DNA from: Streptomyces puniciscabiei
Lineage (GTDB): Bacteria; Actinomycetota; Actinomycetes; Streptomycetales; Streptomycetaceae
Reading direction: 5' to 3'
Assembly (NCBI RefSeq): GCF_006715785.1
Contig: NZ_VFNX01000001.1
Span: 5,994,001 to 6,058,000, forward strand
Length of the DNA: 64,000 nucleotides
Shown: positions 19,727-28,752 of the stretch, piece by piece
Position numbering within the stretch: position 1 is the stretch's first letter
Layout: every line of letters begins with the position of its first letter
Translations under genes and position numbers: made by a program
The notes under the pieces: model-generated
What the model saw: the letters and a program-made list of their open reading frames with translations, nothing else
What the model was told of the DNA's origin: nothing
Database searches by the model: none

Positions 19727-20887
19727 GTGACCGTGTCCCTGCCGAGAAACGCCGCACTCGGCGGCTGTATCGCCGTCGTCGCCGCGCTGGCGCTCAGCGC
19801 CTGCGGCGCCGCTCCCGACAACGCGTCGAGCACCACCAAGGACGGCAAGAGCGCCGCCACCGCCACCTCCGCAGCCGCCTTCGGCGGTATGGACGCCCTG
19901 GTCAAGGCGGCCAAGAAGGAGGGCACGCTGCACATCATCGCGGTGCCGCGCGACTGGGCGAACTACGGCGCGATCATCGACGGATTCCAGAAGAAGTACG
20001 GCATCAAGATCCAGGACGAGAACCCCGACGGCACCAGCGAGGAGGAGATCAGCGCCGTCACCACCCGCAAGGGCCAGGACCGCGCCCCCGACGTTCTCGA
20101 CCTGGGCTCCTCGTTCGCGCTGAGCGCCGCCCAGCAGGGCCTGCTCGCGCCCTACAAGGTGGCCTCCTACGGCGACATCCCCGAGGCCCAGAAGGACCCG
20201 CAGGCCCGCTGGTACAACGACTACGGCGGCTATGTCTCCATCGGCTGCGACGACAAGCGCGTCAAGGAGTGCCCCACCAGCTTCAAGGACCTGCTCAAGC
20301 CCGAGTACAAGGGCCAGGTCGCCCTCAACGGCAACCCCACCAAGTCCGGCTCCGCCTTCGGCGGCGTCTACGCGGCGGCGCTGGCGAACGGCGGCTCCTT
20401 CGACAACATCCAGCCCGGCCTGGACTTCTTCGCCAAGCTGAAGAAGAGCGGCAACTACACGCCCGTCGAGTCCACCCCGGCCACCGTCGAGAAGGGCGAG
20501 ACGCCGATCTCGATCGACTGGGACTACCTGAACGCCGGTTACGCCGACGAGTTCAAGTCCAAGGGCCTGGACTGGAAGGTCGCCGTCCCGAGCGACGGCC
20601 AGTACGCCCAGTACTACTGCCAGGGCATCAACAAGGACGCCCCGCACCCGGCGGCCGCCCGTCTGTGGCAGGAGTACCTGTACAGCGCCGAGGGCCAGAA
20701 CCTGTGGCTCAAGGGCTACGCCCGCCCGGCTCTCATGGCCGCGATGGAGAAGGCCGGCACGCTGGACAAGACCGCCGCCGCCAGGCTCCCCCAGGTCACC
20801 GGTACCCCCACCTTCCCGACCGAGACCCAGCAGAGCAAGGCCAAGACGGTCATCGCGCAGGGCTGGGGGAAGGCCGTCTCCGGATGA
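19727..20887 (+). CDS. ABC transporter substrate-binding lipoprotein
   Basis: Captures a solute outside the cell for the importer encoded downstream. The 386-residue protein begins with a signal peptide ending in the lipobox LALSAC (about residue 25), then a Ser/Thr/Ala linker and a family-1 solute-binding fold (EGTLHIIAVPRDWANYGAII, YGIKIQDENPDGTSEEEISA, APDVLDLGSSFALSA). This is the group used for iron(III), polyamine-like compounds and 2-aminoethylphosphonate. The ligand cannot be read from sequence. GTG at 19727 has GGAGAG five bases upstream; GTG at 19733 is also possible. The following gene overlaps by 4 bases. Confidence 0.92.
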   Translation: MTVSLPRNAALGGCIAVVAALALSACGAAPDNASSTTKDGKSAATATSAAAFGGMDALVKAAKKEGTLHIIAVPRDWANYGAIIDGFQKKYGIKIQDENPDGTSEEEISAVTTRKGQDRAPDVLDLGSSFALSAAQQGLLAPYKVASYGDIPEAQKDPQARWYNDYGGYVSIGCDDKRVKECPTSFKDLLKPEYKGQVALNGNPTKSGSAFGGVYAAALANGGSFDNIQPGLDFFAKLKKSGNYTPVESTPATVEKGETPISIDWDYLNAGYADEFKSKGLDWKVAVPSDGQYAQYYCQGINKDAPHPAAARLWQEYLYSAEGQNLWLKGYARPALMAAMEKAGTLDKTAAARLPQVTGTPTFPTETQQSKAKTVIAQGWGKAVSG

Positions 20888-21783
20888 CCGCCGCCCTCCC
20901 GCGCGCGGACGTGGCGCCCGTCGCTTCGGCGAAGCGGCGGCGCCGCGCCCCCGGCTGGCTCGCCGTCGTACCGCTGCTGGTCTTCGTCGCGATCGCCTTC
21001 GGCCTGCCCGCCGTGGCCATCGTGAACGGCGCCTTCTCGGTCGACGACGCCACTACGGGCGCCACCACCTACACCGGCGCCAACATGACGGCCTCGCTGC
21101 GGGGCCCGTACCTCACCGCCCTGCTCGGCAGCGTCAAGCTGTCCGCGCTCTCCGCCGCGCTCGGCGCCCTGCTCGGGCTGCCGCTCGCCCAGGCCGTGGT
21201 CTCCTCCCGCTCCCGCTGGCTGCGCGAGGCCGTGCTGACCGCCTCCGGCGTGCTCGCCAACTTCGGCGGGGTCCCGCTGGCCTTCGCCTTCGTCGCCACC
21301 CTCGGCAACGCGGGCGTCCTCACCGTGCACCTGGGCCTGAAGGACAGCGGCTGGGACCTCTACAGCTTCTGGGGCCTGGTCCTCGTCTACCTGTACTTCC
21401 TCATCCCGCTCATGGTCCTCACCATCACCCCCGCGCTGGACGGCCTGCGCTCCCAGTGGCGCGAGGCCGCGCTGAACAACGGCGCCACCGGCGTGCAGTA
21501 CTGGCGGCACGTGGCCCTGCCCGTGCTGACGCCCTCGCTGCTCGGCGGCCTGGTGCTGCTGTTCGGCAGCGCCTTCGCCGCCTACGCCACCGCCGCCGCC
21601 ATGGTCGGCAGTGCCGTGCCGCTGGTCACCCTGCAGATCGCCGACGCCCTGTCCGGCAACGTGCTGGTCGGCCAGGAGAACGTCGCCCTCGCCCTCAGCC
21701 TCGACATGGTGCTGGTGGCGGGCCTGGTGATGGCCGTGTACCTGCCCCTTCAGCGAAGGAGCGCCCGATGGCTCGACGCCTGA
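20884..21783 (+). CDS. ABC transporter permease, first subunit
   Basis: One of two different inner-membrane subunits of the importer. The 299 residues include about six transmembrane helices after a basic N-terminus. The EAALNNGATGVQYWRHVALP segment is the EAA loop that contacts the ATPase. It starts at an ATGA overlap with the binding-protein gene and overlaps the second permease gene by 16 bases, so translation is coupled through the operon. Membership in the spermidine/phosphonate-type permease family is clear; specificity is not. Confidence 0.93.
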   Translation: MTAALPRADVAPVASAKRRRRAPGWLAVVPLLVFVAIAFGLPAVAIVNGAFSVDDATTGATTYTGANMTASLRGPYLTALLGSVKLSALSAALGALLGLPLAQAVVSSRSRWLREAVLTASGVLANFGGVPLAFAFVATLGNAGVLTVHLGLKDSGWDLYSFWGLVLVYLYFLIPLMVLTITPALDGLRSQWREAALNNGATGVQYWRHVALPVLTPSLLGGLVLLFGSAFAAYATAAAMVGSAVPLVTLQIADALSGNVLVGQENVALALSLDMVLVAGLVMAVYLPLQRRSARWLDA

Positions 21784-22589
21784 CCCCGTGGCGGTGGGTC
21801 GTCCTCGGCCTCGCCGCCCTGTACTTCCTGGTACCGCTCGCCGCCTCCGTGATCTTCACTGTGGACGTGCCCGGCCAGGGCCTCACCTTCGACGCCTACA
21901 CGAAGATCCTCTCCGCCGACGGCTTCCTCTCCAGCCTGCTGCTCTCGCTGGAGCTGGCCGTCGCCACCATCGCGGTCGTGCTGCTGCTGATGGTGCCCGC
22001 CGTGGTCGCGCTCCGGCTCGGCGCGCCCCGGCTGCGCCCGGTGGTGGAGGTGGTGTGCTCGCTGCCGCTGGTGGTGCCGCCCATCGCGTTCGTCACCGGG
22101 ATCGCCACCGTGCTGAAGTGGGGCCCGCAGTATCTCTCTCGGACGCCGCTGTTCGAGACGTTCGTGGTGATCCAGAACGACAGCTTCCCCGTCGTGCTCG
22201 TGCTCGCCTACGTCGTGATGGCCCTGCCGTTCGTCTACCGGGCCCTGGACGCCGGCCTCCGCGCCATGGACGTGCGGACCCTCGTCGAGGCGGCCCGCAG
22301 CTGCGGCGCCTCCTGGCCCAAGGCCCTCGTCCGGGCCGTCCTGCCCAATCTGCGCGGGGCCCTGCTGAACGCCTCCTTCCTCACCCTGGCCCTGGTCCTG
22401 GGCGAGTTCACGGTCTCCCATCTGCTCGGCTACACCCCCTTCGCCGTGTGGATCTACAACGTCGGCGGCGAGCAGGCCCAGATGTCCGTCGCCGTGTCCG
22501 TGCTCAGCCTGCTCGTCACCTGGGCCCTGCTCCTCGCGCTCGCCGGTGCCGGCGGCGGCCGCAACCGAACCGCTCCTTCCCGGGGATGA
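21768..22589 (+). CDS. ABC transporter permease, second subunit
   Basis: The partner permease, 273 residues with about six helices. The EAA-like loop is VEAARSCGASWPKALVRAVLP. ATG at 21768 has AAGGAGCG upstream and lies inside the end of the first permease gene. The stop overlaps the ATPase start by 4 bases. Two distinct permeases point to a heterodimeric channel, as in spermidine/putrescine and 2-aminoethylphosphonate importers. Confidence 0.93.
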   Translation: MARRLTPWRWVVLGLAALYFLVPLAASVIFTVDVPGQGLTFDAYTKILSADGFLSSLLLSLELAVATIAVVLLLMVPAVVALRLGAPRLRPVVEVVCSLPLVVPPIAFVTGIATVLKWGPQYLSRTPLFETFVVIQNDSFPVVLVLAYVVMALPFVYRALDAGLRAMDVRTLVEAARSCGASWPKALVRAVLPNLRGALLNASFLTLALVLGEFTVSHLLGYTPFAVWIYNVGGEQAQMSVAVSVLSLLVTWALLLALAGAGGGRNRTAPSRG

Positions 22590-23665
22590 CCTACATGACC
22601 GCCACCCTGCCCGAGACCCGCACCCAGGCCGCGACCGTCGAATTCCGTTCGCTGCGGCGGGAGTTCGGGACCACCGTCGCCCTCGACGGGCTCGACCTGA
22701 CCGTCCGCCCCGGGGAGTTCCTGGCCCTGCTCGGCCCCTCCGGCTGCGGCAAGACCACCGCGCTGCGCATGCTCGCCGGGTTCGAACACCCCGACTCCGG
22801 CGCCGTGCTGGTGGACGGCGAGGACGTCACCCACGTCCCCGCCCACCGCCGGGACGCCGGCATGGTCTTCCAGTCGTACAGCCTCTTCCCGCACCTGAAC
22901 GCCGTCGACAACGTCGCCTTCGGGCTGCGCATGCGCGGCGTCCGCACGGCCGAACGGCGCGCCCGCGCCGCCGAGTTGCTGGAGCTGGTCGGGCTCGCCG
23001 ACAAGGGCGAGCGCTATCCGCACCAGCTCTCCGGCGGCCAGCAGCAGCGCATCGCGCTGGCCCGTGCCCTGGCCCTGCGCCCGCGCGTGCTCCTGCTCGA
23101 CGAGCCGCTGTCCGCGCTCGACGCCAAGGTGCGGCTCACCCTGCGCGAGGAGATCCGACGCCTTCAGCAGGAACTCGGCATCACCACCCTGTTCGTCACG
23201 CACGACCAGGAGGAGGCCCTGTCGGTCGCCGACCGGGTCGCCGTCATGCGCGCCGGCCGCCTCGAACAGTGCGCGGAGCCCGCCGAGTTGTACGGCCGCC
23301 CCGCCACCGCCTTCGTCGCCGAGTTCGTCGGCACCATGAGCCGGATCCCGGGCGAGCTCAAGGACGGCACGGTCGAGGTGCTCGGGCAGCGGCTGCCGGC
23401 CGACGGCGAGGTGCCGGACGGTGCGGTGGACGTGCTGGTGCGGCCCGAGGCCGTCCGGGTGCGCCCGGACGAGCAGGGCAGCGCCCGGATCGTCGCCACC
23501 GCCTTCCTCGGCGCGGTGGTCCGGGTCACCGTACGCCTCGCCGACGGCACCGAGGCCAAGGCCGACCTCCCCGCCCACGAGGCCACCGGCCTCGGCGCCG
23601 GAGCCCCCGTCGGCGTGTCCCTGCCGGAGCGCCCGGTGCTCGTGGCCGAACGTATCCAGAAGTGA
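22586..23665 (+). CDS. ABC transporter ATP-binding protein
   Basis: Drives the importer by ATP hydrolysis. The 359 residues contain Walker A GPSGCGKTT near residue 55, the Q loop VFQSYSLFPHLN, the signature LSGGQQQRIALARAL, Walker B VLLLDEPLSALD and the switch His in VTHDQEE. A C-terminal TOBE-like regulatory domain follows (VDVLVRPEAVRVRPDEQG). The start at 22586 overlaps the permease stop (ATGA); ATG at 22595 is an alternative. The HAD-EEP fusion gene begins 15 bases after the stop. Confidence 0.95.
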   Translation: MTYMTATLPETRTQAATVEFRSLRREFGTTVALDGLDLTVRPGEFLALLGPSGCGKTTALRMLAGFEHPDSGAVLVDGEDVTHVPAHRRDAGMVFQSYSLFPHLNAVDNVAFGLRMRGVRTAERRARAAELLELVGLADKGERYPHQLSGGQQQRIALARALALRPRVLLLDEPLSALDAKVRLTLREEIRRLQQELGITTLFVTHDQEEALSVADRVAVMRAGRLEQCAEPAELYGRPATAFVAEFVGTMSRIPGELKDGTVEVLGQRLPADGEVPDGAVDVLVRPEAVRVRPDEQGSARIVATAFLGAVVRVTVRLADGTEAKADLPAHEATGLGAGAPVGVSLPERPVLVAERIQK

Positions 23666-23679
23666 GGAATTTCCCGAAC

Positions 23680-25146
23680 GTGACCCCCCACATCCATCAA
23701 CTCCCCCTTCAGGCCGTTCTGTTCGACATGGACGGCACGCTCGTCGACACCGAGCGGCTGTGGTGGGAGGCGGTCGAGCAGGTCGCCGGGCGCCCGCTGA
23801 CCGAGGCCGACCAGCCGGACGTGCTCGGCCGCCCGGTGGAGCACACCGCCGCCTGGCTCGGTACGGCGACGGGCCGGGCGGCGGCGGACCTCGCGGCCGA
23901 GCTGCACCGCGAGTTCGCCGACCGCGTCCGCACCGGGATCGTGCCCCGCCCCGGCGCGCACGCCCTGCTGGACGCGCTGGCCGCCGCCGGCGTCCCCGTC
24001 GCCCTGGTCACCGCGTCCCCGCGCGCGGTCGCCGACGTCGTCCTCGACGCCCTCGGCGCCGACCGGTTCGCGGCCTCCGTCACCGCCGACGACACCGCCC
24101 GCACCAAGCCGGACCCCGACCCCTACCTGGCCGCCTGCCGGGCCCTCGGCGTCGACCCCGCCGCCTGTGTGGCCGTCGAGGACACCGAGACCGGCGTCGC
24201 CTCCGCGGAGGCCGCCGGGTGCGCCGTCCTCGCCGTACCGTCCCTCGCGCCCATCGGCGCGGCGCCCGGCCGGACCGTGCGGGAGAGCCTCGCCGGGGTG
24301 ACGGTCGAGGAACTGGGGCAGATGGTCGCGCCCGAGCTTCGGGTGATGAGCTGGAACCTGTGGCTCGGCGGCAGTGAGGTCGACGACCACCGGGCCAAGC
24401 AGCTCAAGGTCATCCTGGAGAGCGGCGCCGACGTCGTCGGGCTCCAGGAGACGGGCGGAACCGCCGCCCAGGAGCTCGCCGAGGCGCTCGGCTGGCACCA
24501 CCACCGGGCCGGCGAGAACCTCGGCGTGATCAGCCGCCACCCCATCACCGCCCGCTTCGGCGACCCGGACGTCGGCTTCTACGGCGCCGCGGGCGTCCGC
24601 ATCGCCGTGGCGCCCGGCCGCGAGGTCGACGTCTGGACCGCGCACCTGCACTACACGCCGTACGGGCCCTATGAGGCGGTCTTCGACGGGTTGCCGGCGC
24701 AGGAGCTCATCGCCCACGAGGAGCTGCGGCTGGCGCAGATGCGGGACGCGCTGGACCGCATCGCCGAATCGTCCGCCGAAGGCATCCCGGTCGTCCTGGT
24801 CGGCGACTTCAACTGCCCCTCCCACCTGGACTGGCCGGACGTCGCCTGGCCGGTGACCAGGGCCGCCGAGGACGCGGGCTTCGCCGACTCCTACCGAGAG
24901 GTGCATCCGGACCCTGCGGCCGAGCCCGGCCACACCTGGTCGCCGATCCACCCGGTGCACGAGGACGGCAGCGGACGGCCCGAGCCGCAGGACCGGATCG
25001 ACTACGTCCTGCACCGGGGCCTGACCGTGCGGGACGCGCGCACCCTGGTCACCGGCAGCCCGCGGCCCTGGCCCGATGTCGCGGGCAACGACTGGCCCTC
25101 CGACCACGCGGCGGTCCTCACCACCTTCGCCCCGACCAGGACATAA
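23680..25146 (+). CDS. HAD phosphatase fused to endonuclease/exonuclease/phosphatase (EEP) domain
   Basis: A 488-residue cytoplasmic protein with two different phosphate-cleaving domains. Residues 10-215 are a HAD hydrolase of the phosphatase group with all four motifs: DMDGT (D16, D18), VTASP (T111), TKPDPDPY (K143) and VEDTETGVASAEAAG (D168). Residues 219-485 are an EEP fold with the metal and catalytic residues SWNLW (N226), LQETG (E257), AHLH, VGDFN (D376, N378) and SDHAAV (D475, H476). No stop separates the domains. GTG at 23680 has GAGGAA upstream and lies 15 bases after the ATPase gene, so it is the last gene of the importer operon. It may open a phosphodiester with the EEP half and remove the remaining phosphate with the HAD half; that sequence of reactions is inference. 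Confidence 0.88.
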   Translation: MTPHIHQLPLQAVLFDMDGTLVDTERLWWEAVEQVAGRPLTEADQPDVLGRPVEHTAAWLGTATGRAAADLAAELHREFADRVRTGIVPRPGAHALLDALAAAGVPVALVTASPRAVADVVLDALGADRFAASVTADDTARTKPDPDPYLAACRALGVDPAACVAVEDTETGVASAEAAGCAVLAVPSLAPIGAAPGRTVRESLAGVTVEELGQMVAPELRVMSWNLWLGGSEVDDHRAKQLKVILESGADVVGLQETGGTAAQELAEALGWHHHRAGENLGVISRHPITARFGDPDVGFYGAAGVRIAVAPGREVDVWTAHLHYTPYGPYEAVFDGLPAQELIAHEELRLAQMRDALDRIAESSAEGIPVVLVGDFNCPSHLDWPDVAWPVTRAAEDAGFADSYREVHPDPAAEPGHTWSPIHPVHEDGSGRPEPQDRIDYVLHRGLTVRDARTLVTGSPRPWPDVAGNDWPSDHAAVLTTFAPTRT

Positions 25147-25151
25147 CCCGG

Positions 25152-25186
25152 GGTTACCGCAGGTCACCATTGCGGTCCGGGTGACC
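25152..25186. promoter_or_regulatory. Cluster of GGTnACC half-sites upstream of the conservon
   Basis: GGTTACC (25152), GGTCACC (25162) and GGTGACC (25180) lie within 35 bases; the last two form an inverted repeat with an 11-base spacer, about 55 bases before the CvnA start. A possible operator for the conservon; inferred. Confidence 0.35.
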
Positions 25187-25240
25187 ATCCCGTAGGTTGT
25201 GCCGGACTTTCTACCGACTGGTAACACCGGCAGGTACTTC

Positions 25241-27949
25241 ATGCGCTGGCCCCTCGGCCGTCCCACCACCGTCCGTTCGCGGATCGTGGCGCTCGCGCTC
25301 GCCCCGGCCGTCGCGCTGATGGCGCTGTGGAGCTTCGCGATGGTGTCCGTCACCGCCGAACTGCGCGCGTTGATCCGGCTCCAGGGGGTGTACGAGGACT
25401 TCGGCACCCCCGTGGACACGGCGGTCGGGCAGATCCAGATCGAGCGCCGGATGTCCGCCGCCTACCTGGGCGCCCGCCTCGACACGGCGACGGCCGGTCA
25501 GCTGCTCGAACAGCAGCGCCGTACCGACCGGGCCGTGGACGCCATGCGGCAGGCCGTCCGGGACGGCGACCGGGGCCGGCTCACCGAGCGGCAGCGGCAG
25601 ACACTGGACGCCATGGACGCGGCGACCGGCAAACTGGACGGGCTGCGCTCGCAGGTGCTGTCCCGGCACATCACCTGGGACCGGGCCGTGGACGAGTACA
25701 GCGCACTGGTCGAGCCCGGCTTCGACGTGCAGTCCACGCTCACCGCGCTCCAGGCCGGACAGCTCGCCCGCGAGGCGCAGGTCGTCATCGAGCTGGTGCG
25801 GGTGCGGGAGTTCGTCTCCCGGGAGGACGCGCTGGTCGCCGGGGCGCGGGCGGCCGGCACACTGACCGACCGGCAGTACGACACGCTGACCGCCACCATC
25901 GAGGACCGGCGGGTGTTCCAGCGCACGTACGTGCCGGACCTGCCCGCCGACTCGCGCGCCCTGTTCGAGGACTTCCAGCGCGGGGACCTGTACGGCTCGC
26001 TGGTGCGCGGCGAGGACGCACTGCTGCGGGCCGGGGCGGCGGGCGCCGGCCGGGCCGTAGCGGCGGACACCTGGCGGTCCACCACCGACCGGGCCGTCAA
26101 GCGGTACATGCAGCTGTGTACGCGGTCCGCCGAGAACTCGGCGGCACGCGGGCGGGCGTTCGCCTACCGGGAGCTGACCAAGTCGGCCGTCGCCGGCGTG
26201 GTGGGGCTCGCGGCCGTGGGGCTGTCGCTGTGGTTCGCGGTGCGTGGTGCGCGGCGCATCTCGCGGCGCCTGGAGACCCTGCGGGACGCGGCGGACGTAC
26301 TGACACAGCGTCAGCTCCCCGAAGTGATGCGCCGGTTGAGTGCCGGTGAGGACGTGGACGCGGTGGCGGAGGCGCCGCCGCTGGCCGCCGACGAGGTGCG
26401 CGACGACGAGATCGGGCAGGTGGGCCGGTCCTTCAACACAGCGCGGCTCGCCGCCGTCGAGGCCGCCGTCAGACAGGCGACCCTGCGCCGGGGACTGTTC
26501 GCGGTGCTGCTCAACATCGCGCGCCGCAACCAGGCGCTGGTGCACCGGCAGTTGAAACTGGTCGACACCCTGGAACGGCGCACCGACGACCCCGACGTCC
26601 TGCGGGAGCTGTTCCGCATCGACCACCTCACCACGCGCATGCGCCGGCACGCGGAGAGCCTGATCATCCTCTCCGGCGCGGCCCCGGGCCGCCGCTGGCG
26701 CCGGCCCGTGCCGATCGCCGACGTCGTCGCCTCGGCCGTCGGCGAGATCGAGGACTACGCGCGCGTGGTGGTGCCGCCGATGCCGGAGATCGGCGTCGCC
26801 GCGGACGCGGTCGCCGACGTCGTCCATCTCGTGGCCGAACTCCTGGAGAACGCCACGGTGTTCTCGCCGCCGCACACCCAGGTCACCCTGCGCACCGGGC
26901 GGGTCGGCAGCGGGTTCGTGATCGAGATCGACGACCGGGGCCTCGGCCTCGACGCCGAGGCGCGCACCCACGCCCACGCCACCCTCACCGACCCCGACGC
27001 CTTCGACCCCACCCGCCACGACCGCCTCGGCCTCTATGTCGTCGGCCGCCTCGCCGCCCGCCACGGCATCGAGGTGAGCCTCGGGGACTCGCCGTACGGC
27101 GGCACGACGGCGGTGGTCCTGCTGCCGGAGGGGGTGCTGGCGGTGGCGGGACAACGTGAACAGGGCGCAGCAGTACGCGAGTTGCCGACCCGGGCGCGGG
27201 CGGCTGTGCCCGCGCCCGGTGAGCCGCGGACCGGACCCGCCGGTGAACCGCCCACCCGGAACCGGCTCGCGTCCGTGCCCGCGCAGGGCGCGGGAGCCGT
27301 GTCCGAGCCGGCGTCGGACACCCCGACGACCGGAGCCGCCGACGGTTCGGGTGCCGGCTCCGCGCCGTCGTCGGGGGAGCGGCTGACGGCCCTGCCGGAG
27401 TCCGAGTCGCCGGCCGGTGCCCGGCTGTCGTCCTTGCCCGCGCGCGGCTCCGAGGCCGTCTCCGAGTCGCCGGCCGGTGCCCGGTTGCCGTCCTTGCCCG
27501 CGCGCGGCTCCGAGGCCGTCTCAGAGTCGCCGGCCGGCGACCGGTTGCCGTCCTGGTCCGCGTCCGGGACGCCGGCGCCTCCGCCCGCCCTGCCCACCCG
27601 GACCCGGCAGGCCTCCCTCGTCCGGGAGCTGCGGGACGAACCGCCGCCGCGCGACACCGCCCCCGGGCGCGAGGTCGACGCCGAGGAGATGCGCGCGATC
27701 TTCGGCGCCTTCCAGCGTGGCCTCGACCGCGGCCGCAAGGGTCTGCCGACGACCGGCGAGGCTGCCCGGAGTTCCGGTACTGCCGAACCGACGGGACCGC
27801 AACCCCCCAGCGCCGCGAGGAACCGCGCGACCGGCCCTCACGCACCCGCACCCGAAGACGCACCCACACCCGCCCCCTCGGACGACACGATCACCGACAC
27901 TGTGACCACCCACGCCCACGAAGGGACGGACACCGACGATGCCCGGTGA
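25241..27949 (+). CDS. cvnA: Conservon sensor histidine-kinase-like protein (CvnA type)
   Basis: A 902-residue membrane protein. Transmembrane helix 1 lies at about residues 14-36, an extracellular nitrate-sensor-like helical domain runs to about 310, helix 2 follows (VAGVVGLAAVGLSLWFAV), then HAMP and a kinase core with HATPase motifs (ELLENATVFSPP, DDRGLGL, GLYVVGRLA). The usual phospho-accepting His block is replaced by RNQALVHRQLKLVDTLERR, as in other CvnA proteins. The last 250 residues are Pro/Ser/Ala-rich and contain 20-residue repeats. ATG at 25241 has GGCAGG upstream; GTG at 25199 is possible. CvnB overlaps its end by 11 bases. Confidence 0.9.
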   Translation: MRWPLGRPTTVRSRIVALALAPAVALMALWSFAMVSVTAELRALIRLQGVYEDFGTPVDTAVGQIQIERRMSAAYLGARLDTATAGQLLEQQRRTDRAVDAMRQAVRDGDRGRLTERQRQTLDAMDAATGKLDGLRSQVLSRHITWDRAVDEYSALVEPGFDVQSTLTALQAGQLAREAQVVIELVRVREFVSREDALVAGARAAGTLTDRQYDTLTATIEDRRVFQRTYVPDLPADSRALFEDFQRGDLYGSLVRGEDALLRAGAAGAGRAVAADTWRSTTDRAVKRYMQLCTRSAENSAARGRAFAYRELTKSAVAGVVGLAAVGLSLWFAVRGARRISRRLETLRDAADVLTQRQLPEVMRRLSAGEDVDAVAEAPPLAADEVRDDEIGQVGRSFNTARLAAVEAAVRQATLRRGLFAVLLNIARRNQALVHRQLKLVDTLERRTDDPDVLRELFRIDHLTTRMRRHAESLIILSGAAPGRRWRRPVPIADVVASAVGEIEDYARVVVPPMPEIGVAADAVADVVHLVAELLENATVFSPPHTQVTLRTGRVGSGFVIEIDDRGLGLDAEARTHAHATLTDPDAFDPTRHDRLGLYVVGRLAARHGIEVSLGDSPYGGTTAVVLLPEGVLAVAGQREQGAAVRELPTRARAAVPAPGEPRTGPAGEPPTRNRLASVPAQGAGAVSEPASDTPTTGAADGSGAGSAPSSGERLTALPESESPAGARLSSLPARGSEAVSESPAGARLPSLPARGSEAVSESPAGDRLPSWSASGTPAPPPALPTRTRQASLVRELRDEPPPRDTAPGREVDAEEMRAIFGAFQRGLDRGRKGLPTTGEAARSSGTAEPTGPQPPSAARNRATGPHAPAPEDAPTPAPSDDTITDTVTTHAHEGTDTDDAR
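27401..27560 (+). repeat. 60-bp tandem repeat inside cvnA
   Basis: Two nearly identical 60-base units (27401-27460 and 27461-27520) and a partial third encode 20-residue repeats with the pattern ESPAGARLSSLPARGSEAVS in the disordered tail of the sensor. The period is a multiple of three, so copy changes keep the frame. Confidence 0.9.
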
Positions 27950-28364
27950 CGAACACAGGACCGAGCAGCCCGCCGAGACCAGCGGAGCGCTCGGCTGGCT
28001 GCTGGACGACCTCGTGGCGCGCACCGAGCACGTCCGCCAGGCCGTGCTGCTGACCGCCGACGGTCTGCCGATCAGCAGCTCGGACGGGATGCGCCGACGG
28101 GACATCGAGCACCTGGCCGCCGTCTGCTCCGGCTTCCACGGTCTGGCCCGCTCGGCGGGGGAGCGGTTCGACGCGGGCGAGGTGCGGCAGACCATGGTGA
28201 TGCTGGACGACGCCTACCTCTTCATCACCCCGGCCGGGCACGGCAGCCGGCTGGCCGTCCTCAGCGAGGCCGGCACCGACGTCGGCCAGCTCGCGCACGA
28301 GATGGCCCTGCTCGTCCGCCGCCTCGGCCGCCACCTGGACGCGGCGGCCCGCACCCCCAGATGA
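27939..28364 (+). CDS. cvnB: Roadblock/LC7 protein (CvnB type)
   Basis: A 141-residue roadblock-fold protein (LGWLLDDLVARTEHVRQAVL, LTADGLPISSSDGM, MALLVRRLGRHLD). In conservons this protein binds the small GTPase CvnD and links it to the sensor. ATG at 27939 lies within the end of cvnA, so translation is coupled. CvnC follows 7 bases after its stop. Confidence 0.93.
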   Translation: MPGDEHRTEQPAETSGALGWLLDDLVARTEHVRQAVLLTADGLPISSSDGMRRRDIEHLAAVCSGFHGLARSAGERFDAGEVRQTMVMLDDAYLFITPAGHGSRLAVLSEAGTDVGQLAHEMALLVRRLGRHLDAAARTPR

Positions 28365-28371
28365 TCCCGCG

Positions 28372-28752
28372 GTGAGCGACGAGCACTGGTACGAGGACGA
28401 GACCGGGTCGATGGTGCGGCCCTACACGGTCACCCACGGCCGCACCCGGCCCTCGGGCGCGCACGCCATCGACCTGATGTCCCGGGTCACCGCGCTGGAC
28501 GCCGACGCGCCGGGACCGCGCGTCGACCATGCCCGTGCCGCCCTGCTCGACCTGATCCGGCGCGGCCCGCGTCCCGTGGTGGAGCTGGCCGCGGACGCCG
28601 ACCTGCCCCTGACCGTCCTCCGGGTGCTGCTCGGTGACCTGGCCGAGGCGGGCCTGATCCGGATCGACGAGCCCCGCCGCCACCGGACCGGCGGCCCGGC
28701 CACCGACCCGGGGCTGCTGCGGGAGATCATGGAGCGGCTGCGGGAGATCTAG
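28372..28752 (+). CDS. cvnC: DUF742 protein (CvnC type)
   Basis: A 126-residue protein with an acidic N-terminus (WYEDETGSMVRPYTVTHGRT) and a winged-helix-like C-terminal half (VVELAADADLPLTVLRVLL then LAEAGLIRID), the DUF742 pattern of conservons. GTG start 7 bases after cvnB. Its stop would normally overlap the CvnD GTPase gene, but no GTPase follows; instead 168 bases separate it from a converging gene for a secreted protein. Confidence 0.93.
   Translation: MSDEHWYEDETGSMVRPYTVTHGRTRPSGAHAIDLMSRVTALDADAPGPRVDHARAALLDLIRRGPRPVVELAADADLPLTVLRVLLGDLAEAGLIRIDEPRRHRTGGPATDPGLLREIMERLREI

Noticed and set aside
22546..23679. Upstream extension of the HAD-EEP frame through the ATPase gene
   Set aside because: It is the shadow of the ATPase gene; HAD similarity begins at 23680.
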